Below are positions 42,888 to 52,177 of a stretch of 64,000 nucleotides of DNA, piece after piece. The position numbers and the translations under genes were made by a program. Below the pieces are notes generated by a model. The model worked only from the letters and a program-made list of their open reading frames with translations, did no database searches and was not told the DNA's origin. Position 1 is the first letter of the stretch; each line of letters starts with the position of its first letter. Origin of the DNA: Lachnospiraceae bacterium (GTDB taxonomy: Bacteria > Bacillota > Clostridia > Lachnospirales > Lachnospiraceae); NCBI GenBank assembly GCA_030524705.1, contig JAUNGD010000002.1, positions 62,001 to 126,000 on the forward strand, given 5' to 3'.

Positions 42888-45800
42888 ATGGCTAGAAAAA
42901 TGAAGACCATGGATGGTAATCATGCTGCTGCACATGCGTCATATGCGTTTACAGATGTAGCTGCGATCTTCCCGATTACCCCGTCATCCGTTATGGCTGA
43001 AGCCACAGACGAATGGGCAACACAGGGCCGTCTCAACATGTTCGGACAGACTGTAAAGGTAACAGAGATGCAGTCTGAGGCAGGTGCTGCCGGTACAGTA
43101 CACGGATCTCTTGCGGCAGGAGCACTGACGACTACATACACAGCGTCACAGGGTCTGCTCCTGATGATCCCGAACCTTTACAAAGTAGCTGGTGAGAGAC
43201 TTCCGGGTGTATTCAACGTATCCGCACGTGCTCTTGCAAGCCATGCACTTTCTATTTTTGGTGACCACTCTGATGTTTACGCATGTCGTCAGACTGGCGC
43301 ATGTATGCTGTGTGAATCCAGCGTACAGGAGGTTATGGACCTGACGCCGGTTGCTCATCTTGCAGCAATCAAGGGACGTCTTCCGTTCATCAACTTCTTC
43401 GACGGTTTCCGTACATCCCACGAGATCCAGAAGATCGAGACCTGGGATTATGAGGATCTGAAAGAAATGACAGATATGGATGCACTGCAGGCATGGAGAG
43501 ACCAGTGTCTGAATCCGAATCATCCGTGTCAGAGAGGTTCTGCACAGAACCCGGATATCTTCTTCCAGGCAAGAGAAGCAATCAACCCGTACTATGACGC
43601 TATGCCGGCTATCGTTCAGGAGTACATGGACAAGGTTAACGCTAAGATCGGTACAGATTACAAGCTGTTTAACTACTATGGCGCTGCTGATGCTGAGAAG
43701 GTTATCGTTGCTATGGGTTCAGTCTGTGACACCATCGAAGAGACCATTGACTACCTGACAGCAGCAGGCGAGAAGGTCGGAGTTGTTAAGGTTCGCCTTT
43801 ACAGACCGTTCTCTGCTGAGGCTCTTATCGCAGCTATCCCGGAGACCGTTAAGCAGATCACGGTTCTTGACAGAACAAAAGAGCCGGGCGCTATGGGCGA
43901 GCCGCTTTACCTGGACGTTGTTGCAGCTCTTAAGGGCAGCAAGTTCAACGATGTTCCGGTATTTACAGGACGTTACGGACTTGGTTCCAAGGATACCACT
44001 CCGGCACAGATCGTTGCTGTATACAACAACACGACAAAGGAAAAATTCACTCTTGGTATTGTGGATGATGTGACCAACCTTTCTCTGGAGCTGGGCGCTC
44101 CGCTGGTTACCACACCGGAAGGCACCATCAACTGCAAGTTCTGGGGCCTTGGCGCAGACGGTACGGTAGGTGCAAACAAGAACTCCATCAAGATCATTGG
44201 TGACAATACAGATATGTATGCTCAGGCATACTTTGATTATGACTCCAAGAAGTCCGGCGGTGTTACAATGTCTCACCTGCGTTTCGGTAAGCTTCCGATC
44301 AAGTCCACCTACCTGATCCACCAGGCAAACTTCGTTGCATGCCACAACCCGTCCTACGTACGCAAGTACAATATGGTACAGGAGCTGGTTGACGGAGGTA
44401 CCTTCCTTCTGAACTGCCCGTGGGATATGGAAGGTCTTGAGAAGCATCTTCCGGGACAGGTGAAGAAGTTCATCGCTGACCACAACATCAAATTCTACGT
44501 GATCGACGGTATCAAGATCGGTAAGGAGATCGGACTTGGCGGACGTATCAATACCGTTCTTCAGTCTGCATTCTTCAAGCTGGCAAACATCATTCCTGAG
44601 GAGCAGGCTATCGAGCTGATGAAGGCTGCTGCAAAGGCTACCTACGGACGTAAGGGCGATGCTATTGTTCAGATGAACTATGACGCTATCGACGCTGGCG
44701 CTAAGCAGGTAGTAGAGGTTACTGTTCCGGAAAGCTGGAAGAACGCTGAGGAAGAGGATATTATCGCTAAGGCTGTTACAGGCAAGAGACAGGATGTCGT
44801 TGATTTCGTTAATACGATCCAGCATGCAGTTAACGCTCAGGAAGGAAACAACCTCCCGGTATCTGCATTCAAGGATTATGTAGACGGTACGACACCGTCA
44901 GGCGCTGCCGCATATGAGAAGCGCGGTATCGCAGTAGATATCCCGGTATGGAATCCGGAAAACTGTATCCAGTGTAACAGATGTTCCTACGTTTGCCCGC
45001 ACGCTGTTATCCGTCCGGTGGCTCTGACAGAGGAAGAGGTTGCAGCAGCTCCGGAAGGACTGAAGACTCTGCCGATGACAGGTATGAAGGATTACAAGTT
45101 TGCTATGGTTGTATCTGCTCTGGATTGTACCGGATGCGGTTCCTGTGCAAATGTTTGCCCGGGCAAGAAGGGTGCAAAGGCACTGGCTATGGAAAACATG
45201 GAAGCAAACGTCGGCGTACAGAAGTACTTCGACTACGCTGTAGAGCTTCCGGCAAAGCTCGATGTTATCGAGAAATTCAAAGAGAATACCGTAAAAGGTT
45301 CTCAGTTCAAGCAGCCGCTGCTTGAGTTCTCAGGCGCATGCGCAGGCTGCGGCGAGACACCGTATGCAAAACTGATCACACAGCTGTTCGGTGACAGAAT
45401 GTACATTGCAAATGCTACAGGATGCTCCTCTATCTGGGGTAACTCTTCACCGTCCACACCGTACACCGTAAACGCTAAGGGACAGGGCCCGGCATGGTCC
45501 AACTCTCTGTTCGAGGACAACGCAGAGTTCGGTTATGGTATGCTTCTGGCTCAGAACGCCATCAGAGGCGGCCTGAAGACAAAGGTGGCTGCACTCCTTG
45601 ACTGCGATTGCTGCGGTGAAGACGTAAAGGCAGCAGCTCAGGAATGGCTGGATACCTACAGCGTAGGCGCTACGAACGGTACGGCTACAGAAAAGCTGAT
45701 CGCAGCTTGTGAAGCATGCGGATGCGACGAGTGCAAGGAAGTTCTGAAGGGTAAGGATTACCTCAGCAAGAAGTCCCAGTGGATCTTCGGTGGTGACGGA

Positions 45801-46418
45801 TGGGCATACGATATCGGATTCGGCGGCGTTGACCACGTTCTTGCCAGCGGACAGGATATCAACATTATGGTATTCGATACCGAGGTTTACTCAAATACAG
45901 GCGGACAGGCTTCCAAGTCCACACAGCCGGGTGCTGTAGCACAGTTCGCGGCAGGCGGCAAGGAAGTGAAGAAGAAGGATATGGCTTCCATCGCAATGAG
46001 CTATGGTTATGTATACGTTGCTCAGATCGCTATGGGTGCTGACTTCAACCAGACCGTTAAGGCTATCGCAGAGGCAGAGGCTTATCCGGGACCGTCACTG
46101 ATCATTGCTTACGCTCCGTGTATCAACCATGGTATCAAGAAGGGTATGAGCAAGGCTCAGACAGAGGAAGAGCTGGCTGTTAAGTCTGGATACTGGCATC
46201 TGTTCCGCTTCAACCCGGCGGCAGAGTCCAAGTTTACTCTGGATTCCAAGGCTCCGACAGAAGACCTGATGGCATTCCTGGACGGCGAGGTTCGTTACAA
46301 CTCTCTGAAGAGAGCAAATCCGGAAAGAGCTGAGAAGCTGTTCGCTAAGAACGCAGAGTGCAACAAGGAAAGATATGAATATCTAAACAAGCTGGTTACT
46401 CTGTACGGCAAAGAGTGA
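42888..46418 (+). CDS. nifJ: Pyruvate:ferredoxin (flavodoxin) oxidoreductase
   Basis: A 1176-residue single-chain PFOR that oxidises pyruvate to acetyl-CoA and CO2 and reduces ferredoxin, the core step of clostridial fermentation. All domains are present: N-terminal pyruvate-binding domain (HAAAHASYAFTDVAAIFPITP), a CoA-related middle domain, a two-cluster ferredoxin domain with CIQCNRCSYVCP near residue 691 and CTGCGSCANVCPG near 746, and the thiamine-diphosphate domain with CAGCGETPY near 817 and GDGWAYDIGFGG near 965. Codon use is strongly biased (GCT, GTT and preferred codons), fitting very high expression. Strong AAGGAGGA site. Confidence 0.98.
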   Translation: MARKMKTMDGNHAAAHASYAFTDVAAIFPITPSSVMAEATDEWATQGRLNMFGQTVKVTEMQSEAGAAGTVHGSLAAGALTTTYTASQGLLLMIPNLYKVAGERLPGVFNVSARALASHALSIFGDHSDVYACRQTGACMLCESSVQEVMDLTPVAHLAAIKGRLPFINFFDGFRTSHEIQKIETWDYEDLKEMTDMDALQAWRDQCLNPNHPCQRGSAQNPDIFFQAREAINPYYDAMPAIVQEYMDKVNAKIGTDYKLFNYYGAADAEKVIVAMGSVCDTIEETIDYLTAAGEKVGVVKVRLYRPFSAEALIAAIPETVKQITVLDRTKEPGAMGEPLYLDVVAALKGSKFNDVPVFTGRYGLGSKDTTPAQIVAVYNNTTKEKFTLGIVDDVTNLSLELGAPLVTTPEGTINCKFWGLGADGTVGANKNSIKIIGDNTDMYAQAYFDYDSKKSGGVTMSHLRFGKLPIKSTYLIHQANFVACHNPSYVRKYNMVQELVDGGTFLLNCPWDMEGLEKHLPGQVKKFIADHNIKFYVIDGIKIGKEIGLGGRINTVLQSAFFKLANIIPEEQAIELMKAAAKATYGRKGDAIVQMNYDAIDAGAKQVVEVTVPESWKNAEEEDIIAKAVTGKRQDVVDFVNTIQHAVNAQEGNNLPVSAFKDYVDGTTPSGAAAYEKRGIAVDIPVWNPENCIQCNRCSYVCPHAVIRPVALTEEEVAAAPEGLKTLPMTGMKDYKFAMVVSALDCTGCGSCANVCPGKKGAKALAMENMEANVGVQKYFDYAVELPAKLDVIEKFKENTVKGSQFKQPLLEFSGACAGCGETPYAKLITQLFGDRMYIANATGCSSIWGNSSPSTPYTVNAKGQGPAWSNSLFEDNAEFGYGMLLAQNAIRGGLKTKVAALLDCDCCGEDVKAAAQEWLDTYSVGATNGTATEKLIAACEACGCDECKEVLKGKDYLSKKSQWIFGGDGWAYDIGFGGVDHVLASGQDINIMVFDTEVYSNTGGQASKSTQPGAVAQFAAGGKEVKKKDMASIAMSYGYVYVAQIAMGADFNQTVKAIAEAEAYPGPSLIIAYAPCINHGIKKGMSKAQTEEELAVKSGYWHLFRFNPAAESKFTLDSKAPTEDLMAFLDGEVRYNSLKRANPERAEKLFAKNAECNKERYEYLNKLVTLYGKE

Positions 46419-46450
46419 TTTAAGGATTGATCAATCAAGCTGTTAAGGCA

Positions 46451-46477
46451 GGGCGTCGCGCAAGCGGCGCCCTTTTT
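46451..46477 (+). terminator. Terminator after nifJ
   Basis: GGGCGTCGC (46451-46459), a GCAA tetraloop, GCGGCGCCC (46464-46472), then five T: a textbook terminator 33 bases after the nifJ stop. Confidence 0.95.
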
Positions 46478-46560
46478 GAACATTTATTTTACATGCTCCT
46501 TTTTCTGTGATAGAATGTATAAACGTACACAAAATCAGTGAGAATATTGAGGTTGACAGG

Positions 46561-47391
46561 ATGAGGAACCGGGAAAGATACGAGGATGAAGAACCGAGGC
46601 AAAGAAGAGGGACACGAAATGAAGCAGAGAGACGAAATGGCGGCAGACAAAAGAGCGCTGCGCGCAGAAATGAAGGAGTGCGAAGCGGCGGCAGGCCGCG
46701 GCAGGACATGAGGCGGTATCAGCAGCCCCAGCGTCCCAGGAGGGTATTGACGCTGACGAACCTCCTGACGGCGCTGGTGGGCTTTCTGTTTATTTTCAGC
46801 TTGTCCGTTGTGCTGGTGCTGAATCTGCGGACAATCTATTATTTTGATATTCGTTATCAGCAGCTGGAGTATACAACAGGGCTTTCTGAGGAAATAATAC
46901 GGGAAAACTACGATACACTGATCGACTACAATCTGTTGACGAAGCATGTCAAAAAGCTGGAATTTCCAAACTTTCCGATGTCGGAACACGGAAGGATCCA
47001 TTTTGCGGAGGTGAAGCGGATTTTTATCATGATCCAGTGGCTGTGCATTGTATCGGGGCTCGTATTGATGATAGCCCTGTTTAAAAAATTAAGGCGGAGG
47101 GATTACGGAAGCCTGAAGCTTATGTCGATTCTGACTTTTTTGGTGCCGGTGGTGCTGGGAGTGCTGGCGGCGCTGAACTGGAATGCCTTTTTTATCAAAT
47201 TTCACGGGCTGTTTTTCAAAAACAATTACTGGATTTTCAATCCGGCAACCGATCCGGTCATAAATATTCTGCCGGATGCATTCTTTTTCCATTGTGCAGT
47301 TGTCATACTGCTGTTTTTGCTCCTGGGCTGTATTTTGACCGGAGCGCTGTATCGTTTTGCGACACGTAACTATCGCAGGCAATCTTACTGA
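46561..47391 (+). CDS. TIGR01906/DUF1461 family integral membrane protein
   Basis: A 276-residue protein with a long, very basic, Arg/Gln/Gly-rich N-terminal tail (about 1-60), then a membrane helix (LLTALVGFLFIFSLSVVLVLNL), an outer loop holding YDTLIDYN and SEHGRIHFAEVKRIF, and three further helices. The YDxLIDY and SExGRxHFxxVK motifs match the TIGR01906/DUF1461 family, whose function is unknown. ATG at 46561 gives a normal start; a GTG at 46507 would extend the tail. It comes 24 bases before the M16 protease gene. Confidence 0.82.
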   Translation: MRNRERYEDEEPRQRRGTRNEAERRNGGRQKSAARRNEGVRSGGRPRQDMRRYQQPQRPRRVLTLTNLLTALVGFLFIFSLSVVLVLNLRTIYYFDIRYQQLEYTTGLSEEIIRENYDTLIDYNLLTKHVKKLEFPNFPMSEHGRIHFAEVKRIFIMIQWLCIVSGLVLMIALFKKLRRRDYGSLKLMSILTFLVPVVLGVLAALNWNAFFIKFHGLFFKNNYWIFNPATDPVINILPDAFFFHCAVVILLFLLLGCILTGALYRFATRNYRRQSY

Positions 47392-47414
47392 AACAAGAAA
47401 GGAGCGTCAGTATT

Positions 47415-50333
47415 ATGAATATAGAAAAAATTCCACAGTATGAGCTGGTGCAGCAGGAGCGGATCGAGGACATTAAGTCAGACGGATATTTGCTGCGCCA
47501 TAAAAAGAGCGGGGCCAGGATTCTGGTTCTGCAAAATGAGGATGAAAACAAGGTGTTCAACATTGCGTTTCGGACAACGCCCACCGACAGTACCGGTGTG
47601 GCCCATATCCTGGAGCACAGCGTCCTCTGCGGCAGCCGCCTGTTTCCGGCGAAGGATCCCTTTGTGGAGCTGGTGAAGGGCTCGCTGAACACTTTTTTGA
47701 ATGCCATGACGTATCCAGACAAGACGATGTATCCGGTGGCAAGCTGCAATGACAAGGATTTCTGCAATCTGATGCACGTATATCTGGACGCCGTTTTTTA
47801 TCCGAATATTTATCAGAAGGAAGAAATTTTCCGTCAGGAGGGTTGGAGCTATCAGCTGGAATCGGCGGAGGACGAGCTGATCTACAACGGCGTTGTATAT
47901 AATGAAATGAAGGGGGCTTTTTCCTCCCCGGAGGATGTGCTGGATCGGGAGATTATGAACTCTCTGTTCCCGGACACGACCTACGGCGTGGAATCCGGCG
48001 GAGATCCGGTGAATATTCCAGATTTAAAATATGAAGATTTTTTGGATTTTCATAGAAAATATTATCATCCCTCCAACAGCTATATTTATTTTTACGGAAA
48101 TATGGACATAGAGGAGCGGCTTGCCTGGCTGGACCGGGAATATCTGAGAAGCTTTGATGTGCGGAGCGTGGATTCTGAGATTCAGCTTCAGAAGCCCTTT
48201 GACGCTCCCAAGGAGATATACCGCAAATATCCGGTATCGGAGGGGGACGAGACGGAGGATAATACGTATCTGTCCTACAATGCCGTTGTGGGCATCAGCC
48301 TGGACGTGGACCTGGCCAACGCCTTTGCCGTGCTGGAGTATGCGCTTTTGTCGGCTCCGGGGGCGGTGCTGAAGCAGGCGCTTCTGGATGCAGGAATCGG
48401 AAAAGACATTATGAGCTCCTATGACAGCGGGATTTATCAGCCTTTTTTCAGCATCATTGCGAAGAATGCGAACCGAGGGGATCTGGAGAAGTTTCAGGCC
48501 GTGATCCGCGATACGCTGACGGAGGTTGCAGAAAAGGGAATCGACAAAAAAGCGCTGCTGGCGGGTATCAACACAATGGAATTCCGGGCAAGGGAAGCGG
48601 ATTACGGCGCATATCCCAAGGGCCTGATGTACGGGATCGACGTGTTTGACAGCTGGCTTTACGACGAGAATATGCCCTTTGCATATCTGAGGCTGGATGT
48701 GTATGACCGGTTGAAAAAATACGTGGATGAGGGATATTTTGAAGAGCTGATCCGTAAATACCTGCTGGACAATCCTCATGCAACCTTTGTGGTGGTGGAG
48801 CCGGAGCCGGGACTGACCGCGAAAAATGACCGGGCGGTGAGCGAAAAGCTGAGGGCCTTCCGGAACTCCCTTTCGGAGGAAGAGATACAGAAGCTGATCG
48901 AGAAGACCGCCGCTCTGCGCAGCTTCCAGGAGACGCCCTCCACGGCGGAGGAGCTTGCGAGGATTCCGATGCTTACCAGAGAGGATATCGGGAAAAAGGC
49001 GGCCGGATTCCAGAATACAGAGTATCAGTGGGACGGCACCACCGTTCTTCATCATAATGTGTTTACCAGCGGCATCGCATATCTCGACCTGCTATTTGAT
49101 GTTAGCCGGGTGGATCGGGAGGATATTCCGTATCTCGGCATTTTGAAGTCCGTCCTGGGTATGGTCAACACGGAAAACTATACCTTCCAGGATCTGAACA
49201 ATGAGATCAATATGAACACAGGAGGTATTTCGGCGGGACTCAGCGTGTATCCGGTGGTGGGTACGGATAATGAGATCCGGGCCTTTGCAGGGATCCGGGC
49301 CAGAGTGCTGTACGACAAGCTGCCCTATGCATTTGAGATGGCAGAGGAGATCCTGTTCCGTTCAAGGCTGGAGGATGACAAGCGGCTGTATGAGATCCTG
49401 GCGAAGCTGAAATCCAGGCTGTCGATGCAGCTTTCCTCCGCGGGACATTCCACAGCGGCGGGACGGGCAATGTCGTATTTTTCCCAGGTCAATGCCTTCA
49501 ATGATGCGATCAGCGGCATTACCTTCTATCAGCTGGTGGAGGATCTGGAGAAAAATTTTGAAGAAAAGAAGCAGCTCTTGAAAAATAAGCTTCGCCTGCT
49601 GATGGGTGAGCTGTTCCACAGGGAAGGACTGTTTGTAAGCCTTACTTCAGACGAAGAGGGGCTGGAGGCGATGCGGGAGCCTCTGGCGCAGTTTGCTGCA
49701 AAGCTTCCGCATACGGATAGTGAAGCGAAGGACAATGCATTGCTGCTGGGAAAGAAAAATGAAGGCTTTATGACGCCGGGACAGGTGCAGTACGTTGCCC
49801 GGACCGGAAATTTCAGAAAAGCGGGTTATGCATATACGGGACTGCTGCGTATTGTAAAGGTCATGATGAGCTACGATTATCTGTGGACGAATATCAGGGT
49901 CAAGGGCGGAGCCTACGGCTGTATGAGCTCCTTTGGACGTACCGGAGATTCCTATTTTGTGTCTTACCGGGATCCAAACCTGCGGGCGACGAACGAGGTG
50001 TACGACCGGGTACCGCAGTACCTTGGGAGCTTTGACGCTGATGAACGTGAGATGACAAAGTATATCATCGGTACAGTGAGCGAGCTGGATACGCCGTTGC
50101 CGCCCTCTGCGAAGGGACGCCGGTCCTTAAATGCGTATTTCAGTAAAATCACATACGAGGATATGCAGAAGGAGCGGGATGAGGTGCTGAACGCTTCACC
50201 GGAGCAGATCCGCGCTCTGGCGCCGCTGGTGCGCTCCGTGCTGGAGGAGCAGGCTATCTGCGTCATCGGAAACGAAGAAAAGATCAAGAAGGATAAGGAT
50301 TTGTTCGCATCCATCCAGATGCTGACAAATTAA
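47415..50333 (+). CDS. M16C-family zinc metalloprotease (insulinase/PreP-like)
   Basis: A 972-residue peptidase of the single-chain presequence-protease type. The inverted zinc motif HILEH places zinc ligands at His64 and His68, with catalytic Glu67, and the third ligand Glu164 in YNEMKGAFSSPEDVL. Four homologous domains in two halves enclose a chamber for short unfolded peptides; the C-terminal half has the substrate-binding RVKGGAYGC motif. No signal peptide, so it would clear peptides in the cytosol. Nine bases separate it from era, suggesting co-transcription. Confidence 0.95.
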   Translation: MNIEKIPQYELVQQERIEDIKSDGYLLRHKKSGARILVLQNEDENKVFNIAFRTTPTDSTGVAHILEHSVLCGSRLFPAKDPFVELVKGSLNTFLNAMTYPDKTMYPVASCNDKDFCNLMHVYLDAVFYPNIYQKEEIFRQEGWSYQLESAEDELIYNGVVYNEMKGAFSSPEDVLDREIMNSLFPDTTYGVESGGDPVNIPDLKYEDFLDFHRKYYHPSNSYIYFYGNMDIEERLAWLDREYLRSFDVRSVDSEIQLQKPFDAPKEIYRKYPVSEGDETEDNTYLSYNAVVGISLDVDLANAFAVLEYALLSAPGAVLKQALLDAGIGKDIMSSYDSGIYQPFFSIIAKNANRGDLEKFQAVIRDTLTEVAEKGIDKKALLAGINTMEFRAREADYGAYPKGLMYGIDVFDSWLYDENMPFAYLRLDVYDRLKKYVDEGYFEELIRKYLLDNPHATFVVVEPEPGLTAKNDRAVSEKLRAFRNSLSEEEIQKLIEKTAALRSFQETPSTAEELARIPMLTREDIGKKAAGFQNTEYQWDGTTVLHHNVFTSGIAYLDLLFDVSRVDREDIPYLGILKSVLGMVNTENYTFQDLNNEINMNTGGISAGLSVYPVVGTDNEIRAFAGIRARVLYDKLPYAFEMAEEILFRSRLEDDKRLYEILAKLKSRLSMQLSSAGHSTAAGRAMSYFSQVNAFNDAISGITFYQLVEDLEKNFEEKKQLLKNKLRLLMGELFHREGLFVSLTSDEEGLEAMREPLAQFAAKLPHTDSEAKDNALLLGKKNEGFMTPGQVQYVARTGNFRKAGYAYTGLLRIVKVMMSYDYLWTNIRVKGGAYGCMSSFGRTGDSYFVSYRDPNLRATNEVYDRVPQYLGSFDADEREMTKYIIGTVSELDTPLPPSAKGRRSLNAYFSKITYEDMQKERDEVLNASPEQIRALAPLVRSVLEEQAICVIGNEEKIKKDKDLFASIQMLTN

Positions 50334-50342
50334 GGGGAAAAT

Positions 50343-51251
50343 ATGGAGAATGCAAAATTCAGGTCGGGCTTTGCCACCCTGATCGGGCGTCCGAACGTAG
50401 GAAAATCAACGCTGATGAATCATCTGATCGGGCAGAAAATCGCAATTACATCAAACAAGCCCCAGACCACCCGCAACCGGATTCAGACGGTTTATACCTC
50501 GGAGGAGGGGCAGATCGTTTTCCTGGATACGCCGGGAATTCACAAGGCGAAAAACAAGCTGGGAGAATATATGGTAGGTGTGGCGGAGCGGACGCTGAAG
50601 GAAGTGGACGTGGTGCTGTGGCTCGTAGAGCCGACGGATTTCATCGGCAAAGGAGAGCGCCACATTGCGGAGCAGCTCAAAAAGGCGAATGTTCCGGTCA
50701 TTCTGATTATGAATAAAATTGATATGGTGGATAAAAGCAAAATTGAGGGCTTTATGGAGGGCTACCGGGAGATCTTTGATTTTGCGGATATGATACCGGT
50801 GTGCGCGCTGCGGGGCGTAGGCATGGAGCGGGTGATCAAGGCAATTTTCCGTTATCTGCCCTACGGACCGAAATACTATGATGACGATACGGTGACAGAC
50901 CAGCCCCAGAGGCAGATCGCGGCGGAACTGATCCGGGAAAAGGCGCTGCGCTGCCTGGAGGAGGAGATTCCCCACGGCATTGCGGTGTCCATCGAGAAAA
51001 TGCAGGAGCGCCGGGGCGCCGGGATCATGGATATTGAGGCTACGATCATCTGTGAGCGGGAATCGCACAAGGGAATCGTCATCGGAAAAGGCGGGGCCAT
51101 GCTTCGCAAGATAGGCTCCCAGGCCCGTCACGAGATCGAAAAAATGCTGGAGATGAAGGTAAATCTGCAGCTCTGGGTCAAGGTGAAAAAGGACTGGCGC
51201 GACAGTGACTATATGATCAAAAATTTTGGCTACGACAAGAAGGAGCTGTGA
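50343..51251 (+). CDS. era: GTPase Era
   Basis: Essential GTPase for 16S rRNA maturation and 30S assembly. The 302-residue protein has G1 GRPNVGKST, G2 region KPQTTRNRIQ, G3 DTPGIH, G4 NKID, and a C-terminal KH domain with VIGKGGAMLRKIG binding the 3' end of 16S rRNA. Length is usual. The stop codon lies within the first unit of a 39-base tandem repeat that fills the gap to recO. Confidence 0.98.
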   Translation: MENAKFRSGFATLIGRPNVGKSTLMNHLIGQKIAITSNKPQTTRNRIQTVYTSEEGQIVFLDTPGIHKAKNKLGEYMVGVAERTLKEVDVVLWLVEPTDFIGKGERHIAEQLKKANVPVILIMNKIDMVDKSKIEGFMEGYREIFDFADMIPVCALRGVGMERVIKAIFRYLPYGPKYYDDDTVTDQPQRQIAAELIREKALRCLEEEIPHGIAVSIEKMQERRGAGIMDIEATIICERESHKGIVIGKGGAMLRKIGSQARHEIEKMLEMKVNLQLWVKVKKDWRDSDYMIKNFGYDKKEL

Positions 51252-51403
51252 CCAGCGCTGGAAAGGATGCTGCATAGAAGAAAATTGTGACCAGCGCTGG
51301 AAAAGATGCTGTATAGAAGGAAATTGTGACCAGCGCTGGAAAAGATGCTGCATAAGAACGTGTTTTGATCAGTGCTGAAAAAGGAGCTGCGTAGAAATGT
51401 GCT
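51248..51403 (+). repeat. Four-copy 39-bp tandem repeat between era and recO
   Basis: Units begin at 51248, 51287, 51326 and 51365, exactly 39 bases apart. The first three start GTGACCAGCGCTGGAAA and differ at a few bases; the fourth is degenerate (TTGATCAGTGCTGAAAA). The first unit includes the era stop codon. The period is a multiple of three, and each unit holds an inverted CCAGCGCTGG palindrome. There are no unique spacers, so this is not a CRISPR array. Confidence 0.95.
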
Positions 51404-51438
51404 TTGTGCAGGAGGAAAGCAGCTCTGGTGAGGTGAGT

Positions 51439-52104
51439 ATGAGCGAACCGCTGAAGGTGACAGGGATGGTATTGTCTGCCGTGCCCTCGGGAGAATACGA
51501 CAAAAGAACGGTGATACTGACGAAGGAGCGCGGGAAGATCACGGCCTTTGCCCGGGGAGCCAGGAGGCAGAACAGTATCCTGCTGGCCCCTGCCAGCCCC
51601 TTTGCCTTTGGTACCTTTACCGTCTATGAGGGCAGGACGGCCTACACGCTGGTGCGGGCCGAAATATCCAATTATTTCACGGAGGTGCGGGAGGATTTTG
51701 AAGCGGCCTGCTACGGATGCTATTTCATGGAGGTGGCGGAATATTACACCAGAGAGAATCTGGACGGTTCTTCCGTGCTGAACCTGCTGTACGCGACGCT
51801 TCGGGCGCTTCTGAATGAGAAGCTGGACAATAAGCTGATCCGCTGCATTTTTGAGATGAAGGCCATGGTTCTGAACGGGGAGTATCCCTACGATGTTGTG
51901 AACGATACCTCCCTTCTGGAGTCCACAAGATATGCTCTGGGCTATGTGATACAGTCACCGATCCAAAAGCTTTATACCTTTACGCTGGCGCCGGAGGTTT
52001 TTGCGGAGTTCCGCCGGGTGCAGAACCGCTTTAACAGGCTTTACATTGACCGGGAATTCAAATCACTGGCAATTCTGAAGGCAATGCAGGCAGACATTTC
52101 CTGA
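51439..52104 (+). CDS. recO: DNA repair protein RecO
   Basis: Helps load RecA at gaps by annealing SSB-bound strands in the RecFOR pathway. The 221-residue product has the N-terminal OB fold (VTGMVLSAVPSGEYDKRTVILTKERGKITAFARGARR-type region) and a helical C-terminal part. I start at ATG 51439 after GAGGTGAG; an earlier start at 51397 adds 14 atypical residues. The C-terminal half lacks the four-Cys zinc finger seen in many RecO proteins and is on the short side. era-recO adjacency is common in Firmicutes. Confidence 0.92.
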   Translation: MSEPLKVTGMVLSAVPSGEYDKRTVILTKERGKITAFARGARRQNSILLAPASPFAFGTFTVYEGRTAYTLVRAEISNYFTEVREDFEAACYGCYFMEVAEYYTRENLDGSSVLNLLYATLRALLNEKLDNKLIRCIFEMKAMVLNGEYPYDVVNDTSLLESTRYALGYVIQSPIQKLYTFTLAPEVFAEFRRVQNRFNRLYIDREFKSLAILKAMQADIS

Positions 52105-52121
52105 CAGATGGAAAGAAATGC

Positions 52122-52150
52122 TTGAAACAATATGGTTTTGTATGTATAAT
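52122..52150 (+). promoter_or_regulatory. Promoter of the lipoprotein gene
   Basis: TTGAAA (52122-52127), 17 bases, TATAAT (52145-52150), about 28 bases upstream of the GTG start. Confidence 0.82.
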
Positions 52151-52177
52151 AAACTGGATTTGTTAGGAGGAGCTACA

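Noticed and set aside
51248..51403. Regular repeats that could be read as a CRISPR array or a repeat peptide on the minus strand.
   Set aside because: Units are directly contiguous with no unique spacers and no cas genes; the minus-strand frame with 13-residue repeats merely continues the antisense of era.
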